A program made the translations under genes and the position numbers. 64,000 nucleotides of DNA from Lysinibacillus pakistanensis (GTDB lineage: Bacteria > Bacillota > Bacilli > Bacillales_A > Planococcaceae). Of the stretch, positions 1 to 9,136 are shown one piece after another. The stretch is taken from the NCBI RefSeq assembly GCF_030123245.1, contig NZ_CP126101.1, positions 1,238,501 through 1,302,500 of the forward strand, given 5' to 3'. Below the pieces are notes generated by a model, which had not been told where the DNA came from, searched no databases, and saw only the letters and a list, made by a program, of their open reading frames with translations. Every line of letters starts with the position of its first letter. The stretch's first letter is position 1.

Positions 1-314
1 GTATGAAGGAAGATGGAAAAATAGATGCCAATTATGCGCGTATTTTATTTTATTTACAAATGGAATCAATGAAAGAAACTGTAATTGATATGCAGGTTCA
101 AAATCGTGTCGTAACAGTGACAGTATTTAATGAAAATAATGACGTTGTTCCTCTTGCAGAACCATTAAAAGCAGCATTAAAAATTGGCTTAGCAGAAAAA
201 AATTATCAACTTTCAGGAGTATTTATTAAACAATTTGAAAAAGCTAAACCTGAAAAAATAACCGCTGTAGTAGAACAGCAGGAGGAACATAATGGGGTGG
301 ATTTCCGCGTATGA
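1..314 (+). CDS. YlqG-like protein, C-terminal part (5' end outside window)
   Basis: Only the last ~103 residues are visible and the frame is open to the window edge, so this is a partial gene. The visible part resembles the C-terminal hook-length-control (FliK-type) fold, with stretches such as QVQNRVVTVTVF and PLKAALKIGLAEK. In B. subtilis the gene before ylqH is ylqG, and its 3' end overlaps the next start in the same ATGA manner. The function of YlqG is not established. Identity rests on position plus weak resemblance; another FliK-like domain protein is possible. Confidence 0.55.
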   Translation, partial: MKEDGKIDANYARILFYLQMESMKETVIDMQVQNRVVTVTVFNENNDVVPLAEPLKAALKIGLAEKNYQLSGVFIKQFEKAKPEKITAVVEQQEEHNGVDFRV

Positions 315-607
315 GTGAAGAAAAATTTACTCGAAAAGAGGCTATCGCGCTCACATATAAGCTAGGTCGTTTTGATAGTCCAAAAGTCGTAGCAAAAGGA
401 AAAGGGAAAATAGCAGAAAATATTTTAGCACGAGCAAATGAGCACAATGTGCCGATTTATGAGGACCCGAACCTCGTTCAATTACTTGGGCAATTAGATT
501 TAAATGAGTCAATACCTGAAGAATTGTATCAAGCTGTCGCTGAAGTTTTTGCATTTATTTATCATTTAGATCAACAACATGCGCAAAAAAATAGAAAAGA
601 TAAATGA
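311..607 (+). CDS. ylqH: FlhB C-terminal domain paralogue (YlqH/FhlB type)
   Basis: This is a 98-residue stand-alone copy of the cytoplasmic domain of the flagellar export gate protein FlhB. It aligns over its whole length with the end of the full FlhB encoded at 28557-29645: VVAKGKGKIAENI here against VVAKGTDFIAQKI there, and IPEELYQAVAEVFAF against VPEEFFKAVAEVLAY. The NPTH self-cleavage motif is replaced by ALTYKLGRFD, so it resembles only the FlhB-CC fragment made after cleavage. No membrane segment is present. The start overlaps the upstream stop (ATGA). In related bacteria such proteins can partly replace FlhB-CC in substrate switching; a role here is inference. Confidence 0.8.
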   Translation: MSEEKFTRKEAIALTYKLGRFDSPKVVAKGKGKIAENILARANEHNVPIYEDPNLVQLLGQLDLNESIPEELYQAVAEVFAFIYHLDQQHAQKNRKDK

Positions 608-775
608 TTCTGATAGTTTGAAAAATCTGTTTTAGTACACGAAGTAGAAGAAAATGTCATAACAAGAGAGAAAATTCGAACAAAAGACAAAGTGTAGACT
701 TTATCAGAATCTTTCGTTAGAATAGATTATGTTAGTAAAACAATTTTATGCAAATGTTTGATGGGAGGATGTATT

Positions 776-1936
776 ATGAATATCCATGAATATCAAGGGA
801 AAGAGATTCTGAGAAAGTATGGTGTAGCTGTACCAAATGGAAAAGTAGCTTTTTCCCCTGATGAGGCAGTGAAAGTAGCGAAGGAACTTGGCTCTAATGT
901 AACGGTAGTCAAGGCGCAAATTCATGCAGGTGGACGCGGTAAGGCGGGCGGTGTAAAAATCGCTAAAAACCTTGACGAGGTGCGTACGTACGCAAAGGAA
1001 TTACTAGGAAAAATTTTAGTGACTCATCAAACAGGTCCTGAAGGAAAAGAAGTAAAACGCTTATATATTGAAGAGGGTTCTGATATTCAAAAAGAGTACT
1101 ATTTAAGTTTAGTATTAGACCGCGCAACATCCCGTGTGACAATGATGGGTTCTGAAGAGGGCGGCATGGATATTGAAGAGGTAGCGGAAGCACATCCAGA
1201 AAAAATCTTCAAAGAAGTTGTAGATCCAGTCGTTGGATTAACAGGCTTCCAAGCACGTCGTATGGCGTTTAATATGAATATTCCAGCAAACCTTGTAGGG
1301 AAAGCTGTTAAATTAATGTTAGGCTTATATCAAGCATTTATCGATAAGGATGCTTCAATTGTCGAAATCAATCCGCTTGTTGTCACTGGACAAGGAGATG
1401 TATTAGCTCTAGATGCTAAATTTAATTTCGATGCAAATGCATTATATCGTCATAAAGATATTGTCGAATTACGCGACTTTGATGAAGAGGATGCAAAGGA
1501 AATCGAAGCATCTAAATATGACCTTAGTTATATTTCACTAGATGGCAACATTGGCTGTATGGTTAATGGTGCTGGACTTGCTATGGCTACAATGGACACA
1601 ATTAGCTATTACGGCGGAAGCCCCGCTAACTTCCTTGATGTAGGTGGCGGTGCAACAGCTGAAAAAGTAACAGAGGCTTTCAAAATTATCCTTTCTGATC
1701 CTCACGTAAAAGGCATTTTCGTGAACATTTTTGGCGGAATTATGAAATGTAACATTATCGCTGAAGGTGTGGTAACAGCTGCTAAAGAAATTGGCTTAGC
1801 TGTGCCATTAGTTGTACGTTTAGAAGGTACAAATGTAGAACTTGGAAAAGAAATTTTAAATGCATCTGGTTTAAACATCGTTGCAGCGGATTCAATGGCT
1901 GACGGTGCACAAAAAATTGTGGGACTAGTAGGCTAA
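776..1936 (+). CDS. sucC: Succinyl-CoA synthetase (ADP-forming), beta subunit
   Basis: SucC forms the nucleotide-binding subunit of the TCA-cycle enzyme that converts succinyl-CoA, phosphate and ADP to succinate, CoA and ATP. The 386-residue product starts [17 protein letters not shown], has the ATP-grasp glycine-rich stretch [11 protein letters not shown] near residue 50, and ends with the CoA-ligase part containing [14 protein letters not shown] and [11 protein letters not shown]. An in-frame ATG 18 bases upstream exists, but the Shine-Dalgarno GGGAGG at 763-768 lies 7 bases before 776, which decides this start. sucD follows after 17 bases and the two form one operon. Confidence 0.97.
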   Translation: MNIHEYQGKEILRKYGVAVPNGKVAFSPDEAVKVAKELGSNVTVVKAQIHAGGRGKAGGVKIAKNLDEVRTYAKELLGKILVTHQTGPEGKEVKRLYIEEGSDIQKEYYLSLVLDRATSRVTMMGSEEGGMDIEEVAEAHPEKIFKEVVDPVVGLTGFQARRMAFNMNIPANLVGKAVKLMLGLYQAFIDKDASIVEINPLVVTGQGDVLALDAKFNFDANALYRHKDIVELRDFDEEDAKEIEASKYDLSYISLDGNIGCMVNGAGLAMATMDTISYYGGSPANFLDVGGGATAEKVTEAFKIILSDPHVKGIFVNIFGGIMKCNIIAEGVVTAAKEIGLAVPLVVRLEGTNVELGKEILNASGLNIVAADSMADGAQKIVGLVG

Positions 1937-1953
1937 GGAAGGCAGGGAGAATA

Positions 1954-2856
1954 ATGGCTGTATTTATTAATAAAGATACGAAGGTAATTGTACAAGGGAT
2001 TACAGGCGAAACAGCGCTTTTCCATACAAAACAAATGCTTGAGTACGGTACTAAAATCGTAGCAGGTGTAACACCAGGTAAAGGTGGTCTTGAAATCGAA
2101 GGAGTACCTGTATTCAATACAGTAGCAGAAGCAGTAGCTGCAACAGGTGCAACTACATCAGTTATTTATGTACCAGCTCCATTTGCTGCAGATGCAATTC
2201 TAGAAGCTGTAGATGCTGAATTAGAATTAACAATCTGTATAACAGAACATATACCTGTCCTTGATATGGTAAAGGTTAAACGTTATATGGAAGGTAAAAA
2301 AACTCGCCTTGTAGGACCAAACTGTCCAGGAGTTATTACAGCAGATGAATGTAAAATTGGTATCATGCCTGGCTATATTCATACAAAAGGACATGTAGGA
2401 GTGGTTTCTCGCTCTGGAACATTAACATATGAGGCAGTTCACCAATTAACGCAAGAGGGTATTGGTCAAACTACAGCTGTTGGTATTGGTGGAGACCCTG
2501 TCAATGGTACAAACTTTATCGATGTATTAGAAGCCTTCAATAATGACCCAGAAACATATGCAGTCGTGATGATTGGAGAAATTGGTGGTACTGCTGAAGA
2601 GGAAGCTGCTGAATGGATTAAAGCAAATATGACGAAACCTGTCGTTGGCTTTATCGGTGGACAAACTGCACCCCCAGGAAAACGTATGGGCCATGCTGGT
2701 GCTATTATTTCTGGTGGTAAAGGTACAGCCGCTGAAAAAATCAAGGCTATGAATGCTGCTGGTATTGAAGTAGCAGAAACGCCATCTGTCATTGGTGAAA
2801 CACTTATTAAAGTAATTAAAGAAAAAGGGCTATACGAAAAGTGTAAAACCCATTAA
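1954..2856 (+). CDS. sucD: Succinyl-CoA synthetase, alpha subunit
   Basis: SucD binds CoA and carries the histidine that is phosphorylated during succinyl-CoA to succinate conversion. The 300-residue length equals the B. subtilis protein. The N-terminal CoA-binding Rossmann part is visible as [18 protein letters not shown] and GVTPGKGG. The catalytic histidine is His247 in the motif [13 protein letters not shown] ribosome-binding site (GGGAGA) precedes the ATG. The gene is the last of the sucCD pair and is followed directly by an intrinsic terminator. Confidence 0.97.
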   Translation: MAVFINKDTKVIVQGITGETALFHTKQMLEYGTKIVAGVTPGKGGLEIEGVPVFNTVAEAVAATGATTSVIYVPAPFAADAILEAVDAELELTICITEHIPVLDMVKVKRYMEGKKTRLVGPNCPGVITADECKIGIMPGYIHTKGHVGVVSRSGTLTYEAVHQLTQEGIGQTTAVGIGGDPVNGTNFIDVLEAFNNDPETYAVVMIGEIGGTAEEEAAEWIKANMTKPVVGFIGGQTAPPGKRMGHAGAIISGGKGTAAEKIKAMNAAGIEVAETPSVIGETLIKVIKEKGLYEKCKTH

Positions 2857-2861
2857 AATGG

Positions 2862-2896
2862 AAGATGTAGCACATTGTGGCTACATCTTTTTCTTT
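2862..2896 (+). terminator. Intrinsic terminator of sucCD
   Basis: A perfect 10-base-pair stem (AAGATGTAGC with GCTACATCTT, 2862-2871 and 2880-2889) with an 8-base loop is followed by a T-rich run (TTTTTC). It begins 6 bases after the sucD stop codon. Confidence 0.85.
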
Positions 2897-3008
2897 TACT
2901 TTATTTGGACATAAATTAAAGTACTTCTCCTGCCTTGCTCAATATTGATTAATGAAAATTAAGATTGCGGTCATTTATCTTTCTTCTATATTAAAAGGAG
3001 GTTTTTAA

Positions 3009-3905
3009 ATGATCTTTTCAGTCGATACACAAAGATTACTAGCTTTGCATTATATTTACCCGTTACCACTTCAAAAACTTCAGCAATTACTGTCTCCAGT
3101 AGATCTATTAAGTTATTTTGAAGAAGCAACCCCCAATGAGATCGCAAATGCATTGCAAATATCATCGCACAAAGCCTTGCAAATTTCTCGAAGTTTTCGA
3201 CAAATTATGACATGGTCGTTTGAAGAGGCATATGAACGTTCCCATATTTTCCCCATACCTTTTCATCATCCTTTTTATCCAGCGCAATTATTTGAAATCT
3301 CCAGCCCACCTACTGTATTGTATGTGAAAGGTCAGTATTTGCAATTAATGAAAGGAAAACAAGTAGCTGTAATAGGCTCTAGAAAGGCTACAGCTTATAC
3401 AAAAACAGCGATGGACTTAATTGTCCCACCTCTCGTTGAACATGGGTATACGATAGTGAGCGGGCTTGCAAAAGGTGCAGATACGATGGCTCATGAAGCA
3501 ACTATAAAAATTGGTGGGCAGACAATTGCAGTGCTTGGTCATGGTTTTAATTATGTATATCCAAAGGAAAACAAAGCCTTGGCAAATAGTATGGCGGAGC
3601 ATCATTTATTAGTTACCGAGTATCCACCTTACATGAAGCCGGAGAAATGGCATTTTCCTATGCGTAACCGTATCATCAGTGGCCTGTCTCAAGCATTAGT
3701 TGTCACAGAAGCTTCATTAAGAAGTGGTACGCTTATTACAACGGAATGTGCACTAGAGCAGGGAAAAGATGTATTTGTTGTGCCAGGTCCAATTGATGCT
3801 GAGCAATCAAAAGGGACGAATAGATTACTGGTAGAAGGAGCTATTCCAGTATGTAATGGTCATGAAATCGTTGCATCACTTGCACTCTTTTCTAACAAAA
3901 ATTGA
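3009..3905 (+). CDS. dprA: DNA-processing protein DprA (Smf)
   Basis: DprA protects incoming single-stranded DNA during natural transformation and loads RecA on it. The 298-residue product has the family's Rossmann-like core: VAVIGSRKAT (residues 119-128), IVSGLAKGADTMAH (149-162) and TIAVLGHGFNYVYP (172-185), then VVPGPIDAEQSKGTN near the C-terminus. The N-terminal ~65 residues are a helical region. The strong ribosome-binding site AAAGGAGG at 2994-3001 lies 7 bases before the ATG. Gene order sucD-dprA-topA is the standard Bacillales arrangement. Presence of dprA alone does not show that the strain is competent. Confidence 0.95.
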   Translation: MIFSVDTQRLLALHYIYPLPLQKLQQLLSPVDLLSYFEEATPNEIANALQISSHKALQISRSFRQIMTWSFEEAYERSHIFPIPFHHPFYPAQLFEISSPPTVLYVKGQYLQLMKGKQVAVIGSRKATAYTKTAMDLIVPPLVEHGYTIVSGLAKGADTMAHEATIKIGGQTIAVLGHGFNYVYPKENKALANSMAEHHLLVTEYPPYMKPEKWHFPMRNRIISGLSQALVVTEASLRSGTLITTECALEQGKDVFVVPGPIDAEQSKGTNRLLVEGAIPVCNGHEIVASLALFSNKN

Positions 3906-3912
3906 AAAAAAG

Positions 3913-3941
3913 TTGCATTATCTTAAAATCTGTTATACATT
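3913..3941 (+). promoter_or_regulatory. Candidate sigma-A promoter for topA
   Basis: TTGCAT (3913-3918) and TACATT (3936-3941) are separated by 17 bases and lie just after dprA and before the topA ribosome-binding site. Each hexamer matches the sigma-A consensus at 4 of 6 positions, so the call is tentative in AT-rich DNA. Confidence 0.35.
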
Positions 3942-3996
3942 TTGCAACAGGTAACTTAAAAAATTAGCAATAGACCTCGCTAAGGGGGAGACATAG

Positions 3997-6075
3997 ATGG
4001 CGGATTATTTAGTGATTGTAGAATCACCAGCAAAAGCAAAAACAATTGAACGTTATTTAGGAAAAAAATATAAAGTGAAAGCGTCAATCGGACATGTTCG
4101 TGACTTACCACGTAGTCAGATGGGCGTTAGTGCTGAAAATAACTTTGAGCCTAAATATATTACTATTCGTGGTAAAGGGCCTGTTTTACAGGAATTAAAG
4201 ACTGCAGCTAAAAAAGTGAAGAAAGTCTATCTAGCGGCCGATCCAGACCGCGAGGGAGAAGCGATTGCTTGGCACCTTGCGACTGCGTTAAATATTGATA
4301 TTCATTCAGATTGTCGTGTTGTATTTAACGAAATAACAAAAGATGCAATTATAGAATCTTTTAAAAATCCACGTCCTATTAATATGGATCTTGTAGATGC
4401 ACAGCAAACAAGACGTATATTGGACAGACTTGTTGGCTATAACATTAGTCCAATTCTTTGGAAAAAGGTTAAAAAGGGATTATCAGCAGGACGCGTTCAA
4501 TCTGTAGCACTGCGCATGATTATTGATCGTGAAAATGAAATTAAAAATTTCCAACCTGAAGAGTATTGGACAATTGAGGGCTCTTTTGAGAAGGGGAAAA
4601 AAACGTTTGATGCACTTTACTATGGTAATGGCAAAGACAAAATTAAATTAACAAATGAAGAACAGGTAAAGGCTATATTAAAAGATGTAAAGGGTACTGA
4701 TTTTAATGTAGTCAATGTTTCTAAGAAAGAGCGTAAACGAAATGCCGCACCAGCCTTTACGACATCTTCATTACAGCAAGAAGCGGCACGTAAGTTAAAT
4801 TTCCGTGCGAAGAAGACAATGATGTTGGCACAACAATTATATGAAGGAATTGATATTGGTAAAAAAGAGGGAACTGTCGGTTTAATTACCTATATGCGTA
4901 CTGATTCAACTCGTATTTCAGATACTGCAAAAGCGGAAGCGATTGCATACATTGAATCGAAATACGGAAAAGAATATATCTCAACAGATACGAAGCAGGC
5001 AAAAAAAGCATCAAATGCACAGGATGCCCATGAGGCGATTCGTCCAACTAGCACAATGCGTTCTCCGGATGAATTAAAAGCAGTTCTAAGTCGTGATCAA
5101 TTACGCTTATATCGTTTAATTTGGGAACGCTTTATCGCAAGCCAGATGGCACCGGCTATACTTGATACAGTTGCTGTAGACCTTCAAAATGGTGATGTTT
5201 TATTCCGTGCAAATGGCTCACAAGTTAAATTTGCAGGCTTTATGAAGCTGTATATTGAAGGTACTGATGATCAGACAGAGGAAACTACAAAGCTTTTACC
5301 TGAAATGGAAGTTGGCGATCAAGTAAAGTCTCTTGAAATCGAGCCAAAGCAACATTTTACTCAGCCACCACCACGTTATTCAGAGGCGCGTCTTGTAAAA
5401 ACAATGGAAGAGCTAGGTATAGGGCGCCCGTCCACATATGCACCGACCCTCGATACAATTCAGCGCCGTGGCTATGTCGTGTTAGATGCAAAGCGATTTA
5501 TGCCAACAGAGCTAGGAGAAATCGTGCACCAACTCGTACTAGAATTTTTCCCTGATATCATAAACATCGAATTCACAGCACAAATGGAGCAAGATTTAGA
5601 TGATATTGAAGAAGGTAGTCGGCAATGGAAAAATGTTGTAGAAGAGTTTTATAAAGATTTTGAGGTTCATGTAAAATATGCAGATGAGGCGATGGAAAAG
5701 GTTGTTATTAAAGATGAGCCGGCTGGCGAAGATTGTGAGCTTTGTGGGTCACCAATGGTCTTTAAACTAGGAAGATATGGGAAATTTATGGCTTGTTCAA
5801 ACTTCCCGGATTGTCGCAATACTAAAGCGATTATGAAGCCAATTGGCGTAAAATGTCCTTCGTGCGAAACTGGTGAGATTGTAGAGCGTAAAAGTAAAAC
5901 AAAGCGTTTATTCTATGGCTGTAATCAGTACCCTGAGTGTGAATTTGTTTCATGGGACAAGCCAATTAGTAGACCATGTCCAAAATGTAGTGCATTATTA
6001 GTAGAGAAAAAAATTAAAAAAGGTGTACAAATTCAGTGTACGAAATGTGACTATGAAGAAGCACCAACACAATGA
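3997..6075 (+). CDS. topA: DNA topoisomerase I (type IA)
   Basis: TopA relaxes negatively supercoiled DNA by a transient 5'-phosphotyrosine single-strand break. The 692-residue product is within one residue of the B. subtilis enzyme. The TOPRIM part opens with [19 protein letters not shown] and has the metal-binding motif [13 protein letters not shown]. The catalytic tyrosine is Tyr299 in [12 protein letters not shown]. Three C-terminal zinc-ribbon modules follow, each with CxxC...C motifs (CELCGSP, CPSCETG, CPKCSAL). The ribosome-binding site AGGGGGAG precedes the ATG. It probably shares a transcript with trmFO, which starts 18 bases downstream. Confidence 0.98.
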   Translation: MADYLVIVESPAKAKTIERYLGKKYKVKASIGHVRDLPRSQMGVSAENNFEPKYITIRGKGPVLQELKTAAKKVKKVYLAADPDREGEAIAWHLATALNIDIHSDCRVVFNEITKDAIIESFKNPRPINMDLVDAQQTRRILDRLVGYNISPILWKKVKKGLSAGRVQSVALRMIIDRENEIKNFQPEEYWTIEGSFEKGKKTFDALYYGNGKDKIKLTNEEQVKAILKDVKGTDFNVVNVSKKERKRNAAPAFTTSSLQQEAARKLNFRAKKTMMLAQQLYEGIDIGKKEGTVGLITYMRTDSTRISDTAKAEAIAYIESKYGKEYISTDTKQAKKASNAQDAHEAIRPTSTMRSPDELKAVLSRDQLRLYRLIWERFIASQMAPAILDTVAVDLQNGDVLFRANGSQVKFAGFMKLYIEGTDDQTEETTKLLPEMEVGDQVKSLEIEPKQHFTQPPPRYSEARLVKTMEELGIGRPSTYAPTLDTIQRRGYVVLDAKRFMPTELGEIVHQLVLEFFPDIINIEFTAQMEQDLDDIEEGSRQWKNVVEEFYKDFEVHVKYADEAMEKVVIKDEPAGEDCELCGSPMVFKLGRYGKFMACSNFPDCRNTKAIMKPIGVKCPSCETGEIVERKSKTKRLFYGCNQYPECEFVSWDKPISRPCPKCSALLVEKKIKKGVQIQCTKCDYEEAPTQ

Positions 6076-6093
6076 TAGAAAGATGGTAAGCAC

Positions 6094-7407
6094 ATGACGG
6101 AACAAGTAGTAAATGTAATAGGAGCGGGCCTTGCAGGAAGCGAAGCGGCTTGGCAAATTGCCAAACGTGGTGTGAAAGTTAAACTTTATGAAATGCGTCC
6201 AGTAAAGCAAACACCAGCTCATCATACCGATAAATTTGCCGAGCTTGTATGTTCAAATTCTTTGCGTGCGAATGGTTTAACAAATGCTGTAGGCGTTATT
6301 AAAGAAGAAATGCGTATGCTAGATTCTGTTATCTTAAAGGCGGCAGACCAATGTTCAGTACCTGCTGGGGGTGCATTAGCAGTAGACCGTCACGAATTTG
6401 CTGGATATGTGACTGAGAAGGTGAAAAACCATCCGCTTGTGGAAGTTATTCATGAAGAGGTCACAGAAATTCCAGAAGGTATAACAGTTATTGCAACAGG
6501 ACCTTTAACATCAAAAGCCTTAGCTGAAAAAATTCAAGGCTTAACAGGATTAGATTATCTTTATTTTTATGATGCAGCTGCACCTATCATCGAAAAAGAT
6601 AGTATAGATATGGATAAAGTATATTTAAAATCCCGTTATGATAAAGGGGAGGCAGCCTATTTAAACTGTCCTATGACAAAGGAGGAGTTTGATCGTTTCC
6701 GCCAAGCATTAATTGAAGCGGAAGTTGTACCTTTGAAAGAATTTGAAAAGGAAATTTACTTTGAGGGATGTATGCCAATTGAAGTAATGGCAGCTCGTGG
6801 GGAGAAAACAATGTTATTTGGACCGATGAAACCAGTAGGTCTTGAAGATCCGAAGACAGGAAAGCGCCCGTATGCAGTTGTCCAATTACGCCAAGATGAT
6901 GCTGCGGGTACTCTTTATAATATTGTTGGCTTCCAAACGCATTTAAAATGGGGACCACAGAAAGAAGTATTGCAGCTAATTCCTGGGTTAGAAAATGTGG
7001 AAATCGTTCGTTATGGTGTGATGCATAGAAATACCTTTATAAATTCACCGAAGGTATTAGAGAAAACTTATCAACTTCGTGAACAAAAAAATATTTTCTT
7101 TGCTGGTCAAATGACAGGTGTTGAAGGGTATGTTGAGTCAGCTGGTAGTGGACTAATTGCAGGGATTAATGCTGCTCGTTTAGCATTGGGGCAGGACCCA
7201 ATTATTTTCCCATTCGAAACAGCATTAGGCAGTATGGCGCGTTATATAACAGAAGCGCAAGCAAAAAACTTCCAACCGATGAATGTTAACTTTGGAATTT
7301 TCCCTGAATTACCACCAGGTCGTCGTTCCAAACCAGAGCGTGCTGAGATGCATGCTAACCGTGCAATAAGCACAATTTGTAATTTTGTGAATTCACAAAC
7401 AATTTAA
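6094..7407 (+). CDS. trmFO: Folate-dependent tRNA (m5U54) methyltransferase TrmFO
   Basis: TrmFO makes ribothymidine at position 54 of tRNAs using methylene-tetrahydrofolate and FADH2. The N-terminal FAD-binding motif is visible as [13 protein letters not shown] (GxGxxG at residues 10-15). The two cysteines known to matter in the B. subtilis enzyme fall at the same numbers, Cys53 (ELVCSNSLR) and Cys226 (FEGCMPIE). The 437-residue length fits the family. The ribosome-binding site is weak (GAAAGATGG), which fits translation following the closely upstream topA. A terminator follows. Confidence 0.97.
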   Translation: MTEQVVNVIGAGLAGSEAAWQIAKRGVKVKLYEMRPVKQTPAHHTDKFAELVCSNSLRANGLTNAVGVIKEEMRMLDSVILKAADQCSVPAGGALAVDRHEFAGYVTEKVKNHPLVEVIHEEVTEIPEGITVIATGPLTSKALAEKIQGLTGLDYLYFYDAAAPIIEKDSIDMDKVYLKSRYDKGEAAYLNCPMTKEEFDRFRQALIEAEVVPLKEFEKEIYFEGCMPIEVMAARGEKTMLFGPMKPVGLEDPKTGKRPYAVVQLRQDDAAGTLYNIVGFQTHLKWGPQKEVLQLIPGLENVEIVRYGVMHRNTFINSPKVLEKTYQLREQKNIFFAGQMTGVEGYVESAGSGLIAGINAARLALGQDPIIFPFETALGSMARYITEAQAKNFQPMNVNFGIFPELPPGRRSKPERAEMHANRAISTICNFVNSQTI

Positions 7408-7414
7408 TTGCAAT

Positions 7415-7458
7415 AAGCCTCTAAAAGTTGTTATACTCTTAGAGGCTTTTGTTTTTTT
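7415..7458 (+). terminator. Intrinsic terminator after trmFO
   Basis: A 10-base-pair stem (AAGCCTCTAA, 7415-7424, with TTAGAGGCTT, 7439-7448) and a 14-base loop are followed by TTGTTTTTTTG. It closes the topA-trmFO unit. Confidence 0.85.
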
Positions 7459-7503
7459 GTAGACAAAATGCTGATTAACACGTATTTTATTATTTTGTAT
7501 GGA

Positions 7504-7541
7504 GATTTTCTCAAAATATAACCATTATCACTTGCTATATT
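7504..7541 (+). promoter_or_regulatory. Candidate promoter with CodY-box-like site before xerC
   Basis: The 15-mer at 7504-7518 (GATTTTCTCAAAATA) matches the CodY consensus AATTTTCWGAAAATT at 12 of 15 positions. An extended -10 element (TGC followed by TATATT, 7533-7541) lies 14 bases downstream, so the CodY-like site would cover the -35 region. The operon it precedes encodes CodY itself, which suggests feedback control. AT-rich sequence makes chance matches likely. Confidence 0.35.
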
Positions 7542-7669
7542 ATGTAGATAGGTATAGTGTCAGTATGTATGTTTGTTAACGATCGGTAACTGATAAGCTT
7601 ATCCATTTAAATTGTAAGTGTTCGTCATTTGAGAAGATTATTAATAATTCATTGGTGGTGAATCTTTTC

Positions 7670-8569
7670 ATGTTAGTTTCGTCCCAAGATGCACTTGAAC
7701 AGTTCATGCTTTACATCCAGGTAGAAAAGAACTTCTCTGTTCATACGGTGCGAGAATATGAATCAGACCTACTAGATTTTTTAACCTTTTTACAGGCAGA
7801 GGGTGTCAACGATTTAGCTAGTGTTGAGTATATACATGCACGTCTTTATGTAACAAAGTTGTACGATGAAAAAAGAGCAAGATCTTCAGTATCTAGAAAA
7901 ATATCTTCCATACGCTCCTTTTTTCGTTTTCTAAATAGACAGTTCGGCATAGATGATGGAGCATTTCGTTCACTTTATCATCCGAAAAAAGAAGCACGCT
8001 TACCAAGTTTTTTCTACGAAGAGGAATTAATGCAGCTATTTGAAGCAAATACTGGTGATGATTTGAAATCAATCAGAAATATGGCTATATTAGAGCTGTT
8101 ATATGCGACAGGAATTCGTGTGAGTGAACTAACTTCAATTCAAGTGAAGGATGTAGATTTTCATTATTCAATTATTCGAGTAATGGGAAAAGGACGAAAA
8201 GAGCGTATTATTCCATTCGGTCAGTTTGCGAGTTTAGCGATGCAGGTTTACATAGAGCAAGCTCGTCCACGATTGATGAAAAAAACAAGTCATCAGCAAT
8301 TGTTTGTCAACATGCGTGGTGGGGAACTTACTCCTAGAGGGGTACGTCATATTTTAACAGAAATGATTGACAAAGCCTCACTCCATACGAAAATATATCC
8401 TCATATGCTTCGTCATACTTTTGCTACACATTTATTGAATAATGGCGCAGATTTACGTACGGTGCAGGAATTATTAGGCCACGCACATTTATCTTCTACG
8501 CAGGTTTACACACATGTAACGAAAGAGCATCTTCGTCAAACATATATGAATGCTCATCCAAGGGCATAA
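7670..8569 (+). CDS. xerC: Tyrosine recombinase XerC (CodV)
   Basis: XerC with XerD resolves chromosome dimers at the dif site. The 299-residue protein has an N-terminal SAM-like DNA-binding domain (about 1-95) and a catalytic domain with the expected residues: Arg150 (TGIRVSEL), the lysine in GKGRKERIIPF, His245 and Arg248 (HMLRHTFATH), His271 (LGHAHLSS) and the nucleophile Tyr280 (QVYTHVT). A longer reading from TTG at 7652 is possible, but GGTGGTG at 7654-7660 lies 9 bases before this ATG, so 7670 is preferred. It is first in the xerC-hslV-hslU-codY operon. Confidence 0.95.
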   Translation: MLVSSQDALEQFMLYIQVEKNFSVHTVREYESDLLDFLTFLQAEGVNDLASVEYIHARLYVTKLYDEKRARSSVSRKISSIRSFFRFLNRQFGIDDGAFRSLYHPKKEARLPSFFYEEELMQLFEANTGDDLKSIRNMAILELLYATGIRVSELTSIQVKDVDFHYSIIRVMGKGRKERIIPFGQFASLAMQVYIEQARPRLMKKTSHQQLFVNMRGGELTPRGVRHILTEMIDKASLHTKIYPHMLRHTFATHLLNNGADLRTVQELLGHAHLSSTQVYTHVTKEHLRQTYMNAHPRA

Positions 8570-8590
8570 TAGAGCTAAGGAGGAAGACGA

Positions 8591-9136
8591 ATGGGACAAA
8601 TTCATGCGACAACGATATTTGCAGTTCATCATAATGGGGGCTGCGCAATGGCTGGTGATGGTCAAGTGACCTTAGGAAATGCAGTTGTGATGAAAGGTAC
8701 GGCTAGGAAGGTCAGACGTCTGTTTAATGGGCAAGTCCTTGCTGGTTTTGCTGGATCAGTTGCCGATGCCTTTACACTTTTTGAAATGTTTGAAGGAAAG
8801 TTAAATGAATACAATGGTAATTTACAACGTGCAGCCGTAGAAGTTGCGAAGCAATGGCGTGGTGATAAAATGCTGCGCCAGTTGGAGGCAATGCTCCTTG
8901 TAATGGATAAAAGCACACTTCTTCTTGTTTCTGGGACTGGAGAAGTTATTGAACCTGATGATGGAATATTAGCAATTGGTTCTGGTGGAAACTATGCATT
9001 ATCTGCTGGTCGAGCACTGAAAAAATATGCGGGCGAAACAATGTCTGCTCGTGAAATTGCTGAAGCAGCACTCGAAACTGCTGCTGAAATATGTGTATTT
9101 ACGAATCATAATATTATCGTGGAGGCGCTGAGCTAA
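8591..9136 (+). CDS. hslV: ATP-dependent protease peptidase subunit HslV (ClpQ)
   Basis: HslV is the proteolytic chamber of the HslVU (ClpQY) complex. The product is 181 residues and carries [35 protein letters not shown] and [14 protein letters not shown], all typical of the family. The N-terminus reads [12 protein letters not shown]. The family's catalytic Thr-Thr pair is therefore at residues 7-8, and there is no Ser or Thr at position 2. The ribosome-binding site AAGGAGG precedes the ATG, and no alternative ATG sits directly before the threonines. It overlaps hslU by one base (TAATG). Confidence 0.97.
   Translation: MGQIHATTIFAVHHNGGCAMAGDGQVTLGNAVVMKGTARKVRRLFNGQVLAGFAGSVADAFTLFEMFEGKLNEYNGNLQRAAVEVAKQWRGDKMLRQLEAMLLVMDKSTLLLVSGTGEVIEPDDGILAIGSGGNYALSAGRALKKYAGETMSAREIAEAALETAAEICVFTNHNIIVEALS

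Noticed and set aside
2965..2992. TTGCGG-16-TATATT promoter-like pair before dprA
   Set aside because: Its start point would fall inside the dprA ribosome-binding site, and the -35 matches only 3 of 6.
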